Source: an uncultured Lactobacillus sp.
Lineage (GTDB): Bacteria > Bacillota > Bacilli > Lactobacillales > Lactobacillaceae
Assembly: GCA_946477855.1 (NCBI GenBank)
Contig: CAMKZU010000002.1
Coordinates: 1 to 64,000, forward strand
Length of the DNA: 64,000 bases
Direction: 5' to 3'
The notes beneath the pieces were generated by a model. That model did not search any database. It worked only from the letters and a program-made list of their open reading frames with translations, and had not been told where the DNA came from. Of the stretch, positions 17,243 through 25,246 are shown in pieces. Made by a program: the position numbers and the translations under genes. The number at the start of each line of letters is the position of its first letter. Within the stretch, counting starts at the first letter, position 1.

Positions 17243-19108
17243 ATGGCAAAAAAGATAACTACAAATCCAGGTAAGTTTACCGGCTCAGGTCAAGGTAAAG
17301 AGAGCCGGATTAACCTTGAAGTTGAGGTTGACACGGATAAAATCGTTAACGTTAAACCACTAGATAAATATGCGCCCGACAGCTTAGCTGATAACGCATT
17401 TAAGAAAATGGCGCAAAAGATTGTTGACCAACAATCAGTTGATGTTGATGTGGTTTCTGGTGCATCTGAAACTTCACGCGGTATCATTGAAGGAGTCAAA
17501 GAGGCTCTGAATAAAGCAGGAGTTGATTTCAACGCTCTGAAAGAAAATGGTGGACAAACCGCTGGCAAGAAAGAAGAAACAATCAATGTTGATGTTGCTG
17601 TAGTCGGTGCCGGTGGTGCCGGTGTAGCAGCCGCTTTAGCTGCTCGTCAACATGGCGCAGAGGTGGCTTTATTTGAAAAGACCATTTCACCACTCGGTGC
17701 AAGTACTTTTGCCGGTGGTATGTTTGCCGGAGATAGTCAACAACAAAAAGACCAAGATGCAGTGGTTTCCAAGAAGTGGCTTTATGACGAATATATGGAT
17801 GCTTCTCAAGGTTACATGAATTCAATTTTGGTTCGCCGCATTATTGACGAATCAGGAAAGACTGTTGATTGGTTAAATGAAAACGGCGCTATTATGAAAT
17901 TAGTTGACGCTGGTACTGGCGGCAGTTACGATCACATTGGCATGCCGGCTACCCTTCATGGTTATCAAGAAGGCGGCACTAAGGCAGTAACTAAATTGAT
18001 TGAAAAATTCAAGTCAATCGGTGGCAAGATGTACTTCGGTTTTGCTGGTAAAAAATTACTGCAAGATGACGCAGGCAAAGTTACTGGCTTAATTGCCGAA
18101 GGTGATGACAAATCACTACATGTTAATGCTAAAAAAGTTGTCATTGCTACTGGTGGTTTTGGCGGCAACCCCGAAATGCGTAAAAAATATCTGGGCGACG
18201 TCAACACACAAGGACAAGTTTTACAAAACACTGGTGACGGTTTGAACATGGCCTGGGATGCTGGTACTGCTCACCATATCAATGGTTCAACTCACTACTT
18301 CTGGCAAACTTTCAGTAATAAAGACGTCGGTGACATGGCAAAACTTGTTGGTCCAAACTGGATGCCTGTTAACGCTTTGTCAAACTTCCCTAACTTGCGC
18401 GTAAATAATCGCGGTCAACGTTATGCTAGTGAAACGCACGCCTTAGACTTTGCCGTACACGGTGCTGAATTATCAGAACAGCCGCAACAAACAGAGTTTG
18501 TCATCTTAGATCAGGCAATGCTGGATAAGATCAAAGAAGGTGGAACTGTCGCAATCGAAGATCACTATGGCAAGTGGAAGAACCACCGTGAATTTTACAT
18601 GGAATTTAATTTCCCAACTGATACTGCTGAAAACATTAAGCATGAACACGAAAAGACAGATTTTACTGCACTTTTAAATAAGCTTGCATCAACCAATGTG
18701 GTATTTATTGCAGATACAATTGCTGAATTAGCTGAAAAAATGGGTGTAGACAAATCTAATTTGCAAAAATCAGTTGAGCAATACAATGATGCTAAGAAGA
18801 AAGGTGAAGATGATCTCTTCTTCTCAGATACCAAGAGAATGATACCGGTAGAGCAGGGTCCATTTTATGCCGTTAAGTTTATTGCCCGCAACCTCGGTAC
18901 CCTTGGCGGAGCAACAATTGATGAAAAAATGCACGCATTAGCACCAAATGGTGAACCTGTACCTAACCTATACGTAGCAGGTGCAGATGCTTCTGGCATG
19001 TATGGCAAGGCCTACGTCGATTTTGAAGGTGGTACTTTAGGCTTTGCTTATATTTCGGGTAGACTGGCCGGAATTGATGCGGCTGAAACTGCTAAGGCTG
19101 GTAAATAG
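17243..19108 (+). CDS. FMN_bind + FAD_binding_2 flavoprotein reductase
   Basis: 621 residues. The N-terminal FMN_bind domain (about 10-95) has flavinylation motif DVVSGAS at residues 69-75, with Ser75 the expected FMN-carrying residue. An Ala/Lys linker leads to a FAD_binding_2 domain from about residue 115 (VDVAVVGAGGAGVAAALAARQHG). This is the architecture of urocanate/fumarate-type reductases and of the HcrB-type 2-enoate reductases of lactobacilli. The C-terminal block reads YGKAYVDFEGGTLGFAYISGRLAG, not the RLGGN of fumarate reductase, so the substrate is unassigned. No signal peptide. Covalent FMN attachment needs a cytosolic ApbE, which is not encoded in this window. Confidence 0.87.
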   Translation: MAKKITTNPGKFTGSGQGKESRINLEVEVDTDKIVNVKPLDKYAPDSLADNAFKKMAQKIVDQQSVDVDVVSGASETSRGIIEGVKEALNKAGVDFNALKENGGQTAGKKEETINVDVAVVGAGGAGVAAALAARQHGAEVALFEKTISPLGASTFAGGMFAGDSQQQKDQDAVVSKKWLYDEYMDASQGYMNSILVRRIIDESGKTVDWLNENGAIMKLVDAGTGGSYDHIGMPATLHGYQEGGTKAVTKLIEKFKSIGGKMYFGFAGKKLLQDDAGKVTGLIAEGDDKSLHVNAKKVVIATGGFGGNPEMRKKYLGDVNTQGQVLQNTGDGLNMAWDAGTAHHINGSTHYFWQTFSNKDVGDMAKLVGPNWMPVNALSNFPNLRVNNRGQRYASETHALDFAVHGAELSEQPQQTEFVILDQAMLDKIKEGGTVAIEDHYGKWKNHREFYMEFNFPTDTAENIKHEHEKTDFTALLNKLASTNVVFIADTIAELAEKMGVDKSNLQKSVEQYNDAKKKGEDDLFFSDTKRMIPVEQGPFYAVKFIARNLGTLGGATIDEKMHALAPNGEPVPNLYVAGADASGMYGKAYVDFEGGTLGFAYISGRLAGIDAAETAKAGK

Positions 19109-19171
19109 AATCGATAAGTTCAAGACTATGTAAGAAAAATTTCAGCATAGTTTTAATTTGAGGAATAGATT

Positions 19172-20617
19172 ATGACACAAGAAAAATATGATGTAGTTAT
19201 TGTGGGAGCAGGTCTTGCCGGCTTTGCCGCTGCAGATGAAGCTGTTGACAATAACCTAAAGACTTTGCTGGTTGAGAAAGGTAAAACGACTGGCGGAACT
19301 GGCAATTATGTAGAAGGTGTTTTTGCCGCCGACTCTGAATTGCAAAAAAAGGATAATGCCACACTTAATAAGGAAGAATTACTTAAAGAGGAATTAACTT
19401 ATTCGCATTACAAGGCTGACGGCAAAATGTGGCAAAAGTATATTGCAAATGCTGGTAAAAATGTTTCTTGGCTTGAGGACCATGGCGCTGAAATTGGAAT
19501 GGTTGCCAATTTGGGTTCTGGTGCTAGAACTTGGCATTTGTTTAAAGGCAGGGGGCATGATGCTATTCATAATGGCCTGGAACCGTATGCTAAAAAGAAG
19601 GGCATAACCATTGCCACATTAACGAGAGTGACTGACTTAAAGAAAAATGCAGACGGCACTTATGATGTTACTTTAACTGACGTCATTGAAAAAGTGACGA
19701 AAGTGGTTAATGCCAAAAACGTTGTTTTGGCAACAGGTGGATACTTAAATGATCAAAAATTATTAGAAAATACACCACACCAAAATCCTGATAACATTAT
19801 CCCAGTTAACTCTGGTAAAAATACTGGAGATGGTTTGAGATTAGCCTGGAAGTTAGGTGCTAAAAAGTACTTTACGGGAATGGCCATGATGTTTGGCGGA
19901 CAATTGAAAGATAAGACTGTCCCTTCATTCAAGCTCTGGGGCACAGCTATCTGGAGTTCAGTTTGTGATCAACCACAAATGTGGGTCAATGAACTCGGTG
20001 AGCGTTTTGTCGATGAAAGCGCAGCTGTAGTGAACTGGGCAAACGAAGGCAATTCAATGAACCGTCAAGACCGGGTCTTCTGCATCTTTAGCCAAAAGAT
20101 TTTGGATGACTTTACTGATAAGTCATATCCAAGGTCAATGAAACCTTTTGTTCCAGAAGACAGATACCCAACTTTGCGTGATGATATTGCCAAAGCTGAA
20201 AAAGAAGGTCGTCAATACTTGCACAAGGCAGCAACGCTGGAAGAACTCGCTCAAGAAATTGAAACTCCTAACTTAGTTGCGTATGTCAAACATTATAATG
20301 AAATGGCTGCTAATGGCGAAGATACTGATTTCCATAAGCCGGCTAAATACATGTTGCCAGTTGATGGTGATGGTCCATTTTACGCAATTGAATTGGGCGT
20401 TGGGGCCTATACTACCGGTGACGGCCTGCGGGTTAACACTAATAATGAAGTATTGGATACTAAAGGTAGACCAATTAAGGGCTTGTATGCTATCGGTGGC
20501 GATGGTTCAGCCGTTTTATATGGTGACACCTATGGTGTTAATATTCCTGGCACGCATGCAGGGTACTGTATCTTTTCAGGACGCAATGCAATTAAAACAA
20601 TTGCAGCTAATAAATAG
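19172..20617 (+). CDS. FAD-dependent oxidoreductase, FAD_binding_2
   Basis: 481 residues. The FAD-binding fold starts at residue 6 with a canonical VVIVGAGLAGFAAADEA motif. The end block reads LYAIGGDGSAVLYGDTYGVNIPGTHAGYCIFSGRNA. There is no FMN_bind domain and no signal peptide. The active-site end differs from all three other flavoprotein types here, so it probably acts on a different substrate. It is the last gene of the group; a small hairpin (about 19125-19151) lies in the 63-nt gap before it and might attenuate or protect transcripts. Confidence 0.84.
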   Translation: MTQEKYDVVIVGAGLAGFAAADEAVDNNLKTLLVEKGKTTGGTGNYVEGVFAADSELQKKDNATLNKEELLKEELTYSHYKADGKMWQKYIANAGKNVSWLEDHGAEIGMVANLGSGARTWHLFKGRGHDAIHNGLEPYAKKKGITIATLTRVTDLKKNADGTYDVTLTDVIEKVTKVVNAKNVVLATGGYLNDQKLLENTPHQNPDNIIPVNSGKNTGDGLRLAWKLGAKKYFTGMAMMFGGQLKDKTVPSFKLWGTAIWSSVCDQPQMWVNELGERFVDESAAVVNWANEGNSMNRQDRVFCIFSQKILDDFTDKSYPRSMKPFVPEDRYPTLRDDIAKAEKEGRQYLHKAATLEELAQEIETPNLVAYVKHYNEMAANGEDTDFHKPAKYMLPVDGDGPFYAIELGVGAYTTGDGLRVNTNNEVLDTKGRPIKGLYAIGGDGSAVLYGDTYGVNIPGTHAGYCIFSGRNAIKTIAANK

Positions 20618-20666
20618 TCAAAAAAATAATTTCAAAATAAAACATTATACCAGCGAAATACCACCG

Positions 20667-20702
20667 AAAAAGCCAACTCATTTAATATGAGCTGGCTTTT
20701 TT
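20667..20702. terminator. Bidirectional terminator
   Basis: Fifteen-base stem with one mismatch (20667-20681 with 20687-20701) between the convergent flavoprotein and deaminase genes; T runs on both strands. Confidence 0.85.
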
Positions 20703-20716
20703 GTGTGAATTTTAAA

Positions 20717-21736
20717 TTATGCGTTTGCTTTTACAAAGCGATCAATTTCATCTAAATATAATTGTTTTTGACGTTGGCTTATCCAAGAAGTTTCAAAAGA
20801 ATTCTTAGCAAGCTGCACTATTTGGTCTTGGGCAAGATGATATTTTTGTGCTAAAGCATAATAATTGTCACTAATATAACCTTTAAAATAAGCAGGGTCA
20901 TCCGAGTTAATAGATACTTTGACACCGGCATTTAATAGCTCAATAACTTCTTGACCTTTCATCTCTGGTGAAACAAAGCTATTAGACAGTGGGCAAGACG
21001 TTAAGCCGATCTTTCTTTTGGCTGCTAATTCTACCAAATCTGGATCTTCCACGATGTTGGTACCGTGATCAAGACGTTCAACTTCCATTATTTCTAAAGC
21101 TTGACGGATATGTTCGATTGAATCTTTTTGATCAATATCACAGTGAGTGGTGATATGAAATCCAGCAGAAACTGCTTCTTCAAATTGACGGGCAAATTTT
21201 AGCGGCGGATTATTATGTTCATCAGAATCAAGTCCAATGCCAATAATTTTATCCTGATATTTCAGACCCTCCTGCAGTGTTTTTCTAGCTGATTCCTTTG
21301 AAAAATCACGTAAAAAGCACATGATCAGATGAGCGTCGACGTTTAAGGCGCGGGCATCAACCGTAGCTTGATAAAGTCCATTTAGAACGACTTCAAAGGG
21401 GATGCCACGGCTAGTATGGGCTTGGGGATCAAAAAAGAGTTCAACATGCCGTACATTATTGGCAGCTGCCTTAGTTAAGTAGTCCCAAGCTAAGTCGTAA
21501 AAGTCTTCTTCAGTTTGTAAAACATTCATTGCTGGATAATACACAGCTAAAAATGATGCTAGGTCATGATAGTTATATGTTTTTTGGACATCTTCAATTG
21601 TAGCTTGGCCTATATCGACGTGATTGCGTTTAGCTAATTTTAGTTTCAATTCAGGTTCTAAAGTACCTTCAACATGCAAGTGCAATTCGGCTTTAGGCAG
21701 GCCACGGGTAAATTCTGGTGTAACGACTGAACTCAT
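20717..21736 (-). CDS. Adenine deaminase-type member of the adenosine deaminase family
   Basis: 339 residues of the metal-dependent adenosine/AMP deaminase fold. The first zinc motif is AELHLHVEG (His19, His21), then THCD, LDHG and the SDDPA block with the zinc-binding Asp. The catalytic-Glu segment reads GIGLDSDE (Glu173) followed by NNPPLKF. Adenosine deaminases have a D-L-A-G-D-E type motif here. The GLDS-x-E plus NPP version is the one known from Aah1-type adenine deaminases. I therefore favour adenine to hypoxanthine plus ammonia (purine salvage) over adenosine deamination. It is usually annotated add. Single gene with an AGGAGGATTATATG start. Confidence 0.8.
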   Translation of the reverse strand: MSSVVTPEFTRGLPKAELHLHVEGTLEPELKLKLAKRNHVDIGQATIEDVQKTYNYHDLASFLAVYYPAMNVLQTEEDFYDLAWDYLTKAAANNVRHVELFFDPQAHTSRGIPFEVVLNGLYQATVDARALNVDAHLIMCFLRDFSKESARKTLQEGLKYQDKIIGIGLDSDEHNNPPLKFARQFEEAVSAGFHITTHCDIDQKDSIEHIRQALEIMEVERLDHGTNIVEDPDLVELAAKRKIGLTSCPLSNSFVSPEMKGQEVIELLNAGVKVSINSDDPAYFKGYISDNYYALAQKYHLAQDQIVQLAKNSFETSWISQRQKQLYLDEIDRFVKANA

Positions 21737-21868
21737 ATAATCCTCCTTAATAATGTTCTTATTTTTAAACTATTATTCTAGTTTAGCATAATTTTTATCA
21801 TAAAAATAGAGTAAAATACGAACAAATTTAAGTAAATTAAAATATACGTTCCTAGAATAACTGAGTGC

Positions 21869-21900
21869 AAAAAATACCTAACTAAAAATATAGTTAGGTA
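21869..21900 (-). terminator. Terminator of the fused ThrE-like exporter gene
   Basis: Ten-base stem TACCTAACTA / TAGTTAGGTA with six T on the minus strand. Confidence 0.8.
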
Positions 21901-21923
21901 AAAAGAATCATCTTTGAATAAAC

Positions 21924-23279
21924 TTAATCTGCATGCCGCCACTTTGCATCTGTTAAAATTCGAGCGGTTAGTAAACCGATTGGCAGGGCAGTAATAATCA
22001 TTAAAGCATCCATAATCCAATAAGCACCAACATTAATATTAGTAATACCAAAATTAAAGACAGCACGATACATGTATAAACCGGGAACCATTATTACGAT
22101 TGCAGGCACGGTAATTGCAATGCGAGGGAAACCAACTTTATCACGGACAAAACTGGCAATTAGTCCTGCTAACAATGCTCCGATGAATGCTGCTAAGGCG
22201 GCCGGAAAGTGATTAAATTCAACTAGACTTAAACGCAATGTGTTTGCCAAGGCTCCAATAACTGCAGCTACTGTTGCCATTGATACTTTAGCATTAAACA
22301 AGATTGAAAAGCCAAAAACACCACAGAAACTGGCAATCATTCTTAAAGTTGTTAATAGCACTGGACTAAGAGCAATTTTGGGCATTGTACCCGGAGATAA
22401 GTTGAGCATAGTAGCCATACCCCAACCTACCATTGATGCAATCATAACAACTAGTATTGCATAGGCTAATCTTTCCAGTCCTGATCGCATATCAAGTTTT
22501 GACATATCAAGACCAGAAGTAATAAAGGGAAATCCAGGAATGACATAAAGCATTGACCCAATGTAGCCATACGCATGATTATTTCCCCAACCACAAAGTA
22601 TTGTCCCTACTTTAAAGCAGATGAAGTAGACCGCGCAGGAAATAGCCACACCAACAGTTATTTTGGCAACTAGAGTGATTTTTTTCTGTCCTAATAATTG
22701 CTGCAGGTAGTTACCAATGAGCGCTCCAAAAAATGTACATAACATTTCCGGTATTCCACCACCAAGGAGAAAAATAAAACTGGCACAGGCTAAGCCGGCA
22801 CTCAAAGCAGAAATGATTAGAGGATAATTTTGAGTATGGCGCTCAATTTGATTCAACTGGTGGTGAACTGCTCCAATTGTCCAATAATCATTTTCAGTCT
22901 CAAATTTTCTGACAAATTCTTCCATTTCATTAAGTTTGTTCATATTTACTTCCGTAGCCGGTAAGGAAAGGGTTTGTGAGTAAGACTTGTTGTCAACGTC
23001 GAAACAGGTATAACTAATATTTACTAAGCCAATGTCTGCTGAACAAGTGATTTTAAGTGCACGTGCAATGGTATTCATAGAATCCCGTACGCGCCAAGCC
23101 CCAGTACCACATTGAAGTAGCATTATACCAATTCTGCCGACTAAAGATCCTTTTTCTACTAAGGTGATATCTTTGACTAAAGTATCATCTGGACTTTTGA
23201 AAAATTGTTTCCAGTGAATTCTCATGTGGTGTTTGTTAGAAATCTTTGGATATGATGCTGGAGATTGGCTGTCTTTCAT
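21924..23279 (-). CDS. Threonine/serine exporter-family protein, fused two-domain form
   Basis: 451 residues. The N-terminal soluble part plus about five helices match the ThrE/DUF1212 half (GIMLLQCGTGAWRVRDSMNTIARAL). A second group of helices corresponds to the DUF3815 half (AFIGALLAGLIASFVRDKVGFPRIAITVPAIVIMVPG). This family exports threonine/serine or related small solutes; the substrate of this member is not shown. I chose ATG 23279, 12 nt after AAAGGTG; the in-frame GTG at 23294 lies inside that ribosome site. The split two-gene version of the same family occurs at 45312-46570. Confidence 0.83.
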   Translation of the reverse strand: MKDSQSPASYPKISNKHHMRIHWKQFFKSPDDTLVKDITLVEKGSLVGRIGIMLLQCGTGAWRVRDSMNTIARALKITCSADIGLVNISYTCFDVDNKSYSQTLSLPATEVNMNKLNEMEEFVRKFETENDYWTIGAVHHQLNQIERHTQNYPLIISALSAGLACASFIFLLGGGIPEMLCTFFGALIGNYLQQLLGQKKITLVAKITVGVAISCAVYFICFKVGTILCGWGNNHAYGYIGSMLYVIPGFPFITSGLDMSKLDMRSGLERLAYAILVVMIASMVGWGMATMLNLSPGTMPKIALSPVLLTTLRMIASFCGVFGFSILFNAKVSMATVAAVIGALANTLRLSLVEFNHFPAALAAFIGALLAGLIASFVRDKVGFPRIAITVPAIVIMVPGLYMYRAVFNFGITNINVGAYWIMDALMIITALPIGLLTARILTDAKWRHAD

Positions 23280-23466
23280 AATTGAATTTATCACCTTTCT
23301 TTTTATAATATTTTAATTTTACCATACACATGGTTGAAACAATTTTGTAGGCTTTTTTGGAACAAAAGGCTAAGGTAAGCAGATTGACTGTTATTCATGT
23401 TTTTTAGGTAAATTATCGTTGAAATTATCAAAGTTTATTCGCGATCATCTTTCTTTTTCGCTATTA

Positions 23467-23513
23467 ATGAATGATTTTGCCAGAAAATGACAAATTATGA
23501 TTGAAAATGATTG
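23467..23513 (+). promoter_or_regulatory. Candidate FruR operator: ATGA boxes in 10-bp register
   Basis: ATGA occurs at 23467, 23487, 23497 and 23507, i.e. on multiples of 10 bp, with an exact ATGATTG direct repeat at 23497 and 23507. It lies 47 nt before the fruR start. Spacing of one helical turn suits a DeoR-type repressor. Confidence 0.5.
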
Positions 23514-23559
23514 CTTTTAATTATTAAACCGCATAAAATACTGTCTGGAGGTGAAATGT

Positions 23560-24315
23560 ATGCTAACGCCAGAAAGACAAAAAGTAATTGAAGACTACGT
23601 TAACCAGCATGGACTGTGTCGAGTTAGTGATCTCTGCTCAATGACTTCGACTTCGGAGTCAACAATCAGAAGGGACCTTAATCAAATGGCACAAAAAGGT
23701 TTGGTCAAAAGAGTGCATGGTGGCGCGCAATCAGTTAAAAGCTTTACCCATGATGTATCACAACACATTCGTTTTTCTATGAACCATAGTGATAAAAAGG
23801 CAATCGCTCAGTATGCTGCTAAAAACTTTGTCCATAAAGACGATTACATTTTTATTGACGCAGGTACGACAACTTATGAAATGGTTCCTTTTGTTGCTCT
23901 AATTCCGGGAGTAACGATTGTCACTAATGGTTTAGAAACAGCACTATGTGCCCTTAATCACGGGATTGAGGCTATTCTTTTAGGTGGACGTATTAAGGAA
24001 AATACGCACGCTGTAGTGGGTCAAACAGCCTTAAAGCAACTGCAGGAAATGAATTTTTCCGCCAGTTTTGTTGGGACTAACGGACTTGACTCTAACGGCA
24101 ATTTGACCACGCCTGATACTGAAGAAGCAGCTATTAAAAAAATTGAAATTACACGGGCTGATCAGGCATACATTTTGACCGATACTTCTAAAATTGGTGA
24201 GCGCAGTTTTGCGACTTTTGCTCAAGCTGGGGATGTTACCATCGTTACTACCGCATTGAGCACAAAAGACAAAGAATTACTGCCAGCCAAAATTAATTTG
24301 AAGGAGATTTGCTAA
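23560..24315 (+). CDS. fruR: DeoR-family repressor of the fructose operon
   Basis: 251 residues. The N-terminal DeoR helix-turn-helix is LTPERQKVIEDYVNQHGLCRVSDL with TSESTIRRDLNQMAQKGLVKRVHGGA. The C-terminal sugar-phosphate-sensing domain has IFIDAGTTTYEMV and DTSKIGERSFATFA. It represses fruKA until fructose-1-phosphate binds, as known for this family. ATG 23560 is chosen because GGAGG lies 9 nt upstream; the in-frame GTG 23551 would touch the ribosome site. The stop codon overlaps the fruK start (TAATG). Confidence 0.93.
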   Translation: MLTPERQKVIEDYVNQHGLCRVSDLCSMTSTSESTIRRDLNQMAQKGLVKRVHGGAQSVKSFTHDVSQHIRFSMNHSDKKAIAQYAAKNFVHKDDYIFIDAGTTTYEMVPFVALIPGVTIVTNGLETALCALNHGIEAILLGGRIKENTHAVVGQTALKQLQEMNFSASFVGTNGLDSNGNLTTPDTEEAAIKKIEITRADQAYILTDTSKIGERSFATFAQAGDVTIVTTALSTKDKELLPAKINLKEIC

Positions 24316-25229
24316 TGATTTATACAGTTACAGTTAATCCGGCTTTGGATTACGTAATTCAATTAAAGCAGGTTAACCGTGGTGAAGTTAATCGCGCAGA
24401 TAACTGCTCGTTTCTAGCTGGTGGTAAAGGAATTAACGTTTCACAAATTCTCAATCAGCTGGATATTGACAATACAGCTTGGGGCTTTGTCGGTGGTTTT
24501 ACCGGTAAAGAGCTGGTACGTCAACTTAATCAGCGACACATCGTTAATGATTTTGTGACCATTTCTGATGTGACCCGTGTCAATGTAAAAGTTCACGCTG
24601 AAGAAGAATCTGAAATTAATGCCGCTGGGCCGAATATTACTGCTCAAGAAATAACTGCTTTTAAAGCTCGTCTTAGCGATTTACAAAAAGGCGATATTGT
24701 TGTTTTAAGTGGTTCATTAGCTCCTAGTTTGCCAGTTGATTTTTATAAAGAACTTTTGCCTACTATTAAGGAAGCTGGAGCAGACTTTGTAATTGACACC
24801 ACTGGTCAAGCTTTGCTTGATACTTTGAGCTATAAACCGCTGGTAATTAAACCCAATCATCACGAACTGGCCGATCTGTTCAATACCACTTTTGTCTCAG
24901 ATAAAGAGATGCTTGAGTCCGCACGCAAATTGCTTGACATGGGTGCGCAAAATGTTATGGTCTCCATGGCTGGTAAAGGTGGCTATCTGATTACGCCAAA
25001 ACATTTTTATCATGCCAAAGCAGCTGTTGGAACTGCAGTTAATTCGGTTGGAGCTGGTGACTCAATGATAGCTGGCTTTGTTGGTACTTATGTAAAGACA
25101 AAGGATCCAGCTCAAAGCTTCCGTATTGGTATGGCCTGCGGTGCTGCCACAGCCTTTACTAAGGATATTGCAGTTAAAAGTCAGATTGATGCGGTTTTGC
25201 CGCAAATTAATGTTGAAGAAATTTCGTAA
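24315..25229 (+). CDS. fruK: 1-phosphofructokinase
   Basis: Phosphorylates fructose-1-phosphate to fructose-1,6-bisphosphate. The 304-residue PfkB-family protein has IYTVTVNPALDYVIQL at the start, the GGKGINVSQILNQL sugar-binding motif near residue 36, and the GAGDSMIAGFVG anion-hole/catalytic Asp motif near residue 250. ATG 24315 shares one base with the fruR stop and has AAGGAG 8 nt upstream. It is the middle gene of fruR-fruK-fruA. Confidence 0.95.
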   Translation: MIYTVTVNPALDYVIQLKQVNRGEVNRADNCSFLAGGKGINVSQILNQLDIDNTAWGFVGGFTGKELVRQLNQRHIVNDFVTISDVTRVNVKVHAEEESEINAAGPNITAQEITAFKARLSDLQKGDIVVLSGSLAPSLPVDFYKELLPTIKEAGADFVIDTTGQALLDTLSYKPLVIKPNHHELADLFNTTFVSDKEMLESARKLLDMGAQNVMVSMAGKGGYLITPKHFYHAKAAVGTAVNSVGAGDSMIAGFVGTYVKTKDPAQSFRIGMACGAATAFTKDIAVKSQIDAVLPQINVEEIS

Positions 25230-25246
25230 TTTGAGGAGAATTTAAA

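Noticed and set aside
17583-17825. 80-residue His-rich open frame opposite the 621-residue flavoprotein
   Set aside because: Antisense shadow produced by repeated glycine/alanine codons of the FAD domain; no ribosome site.
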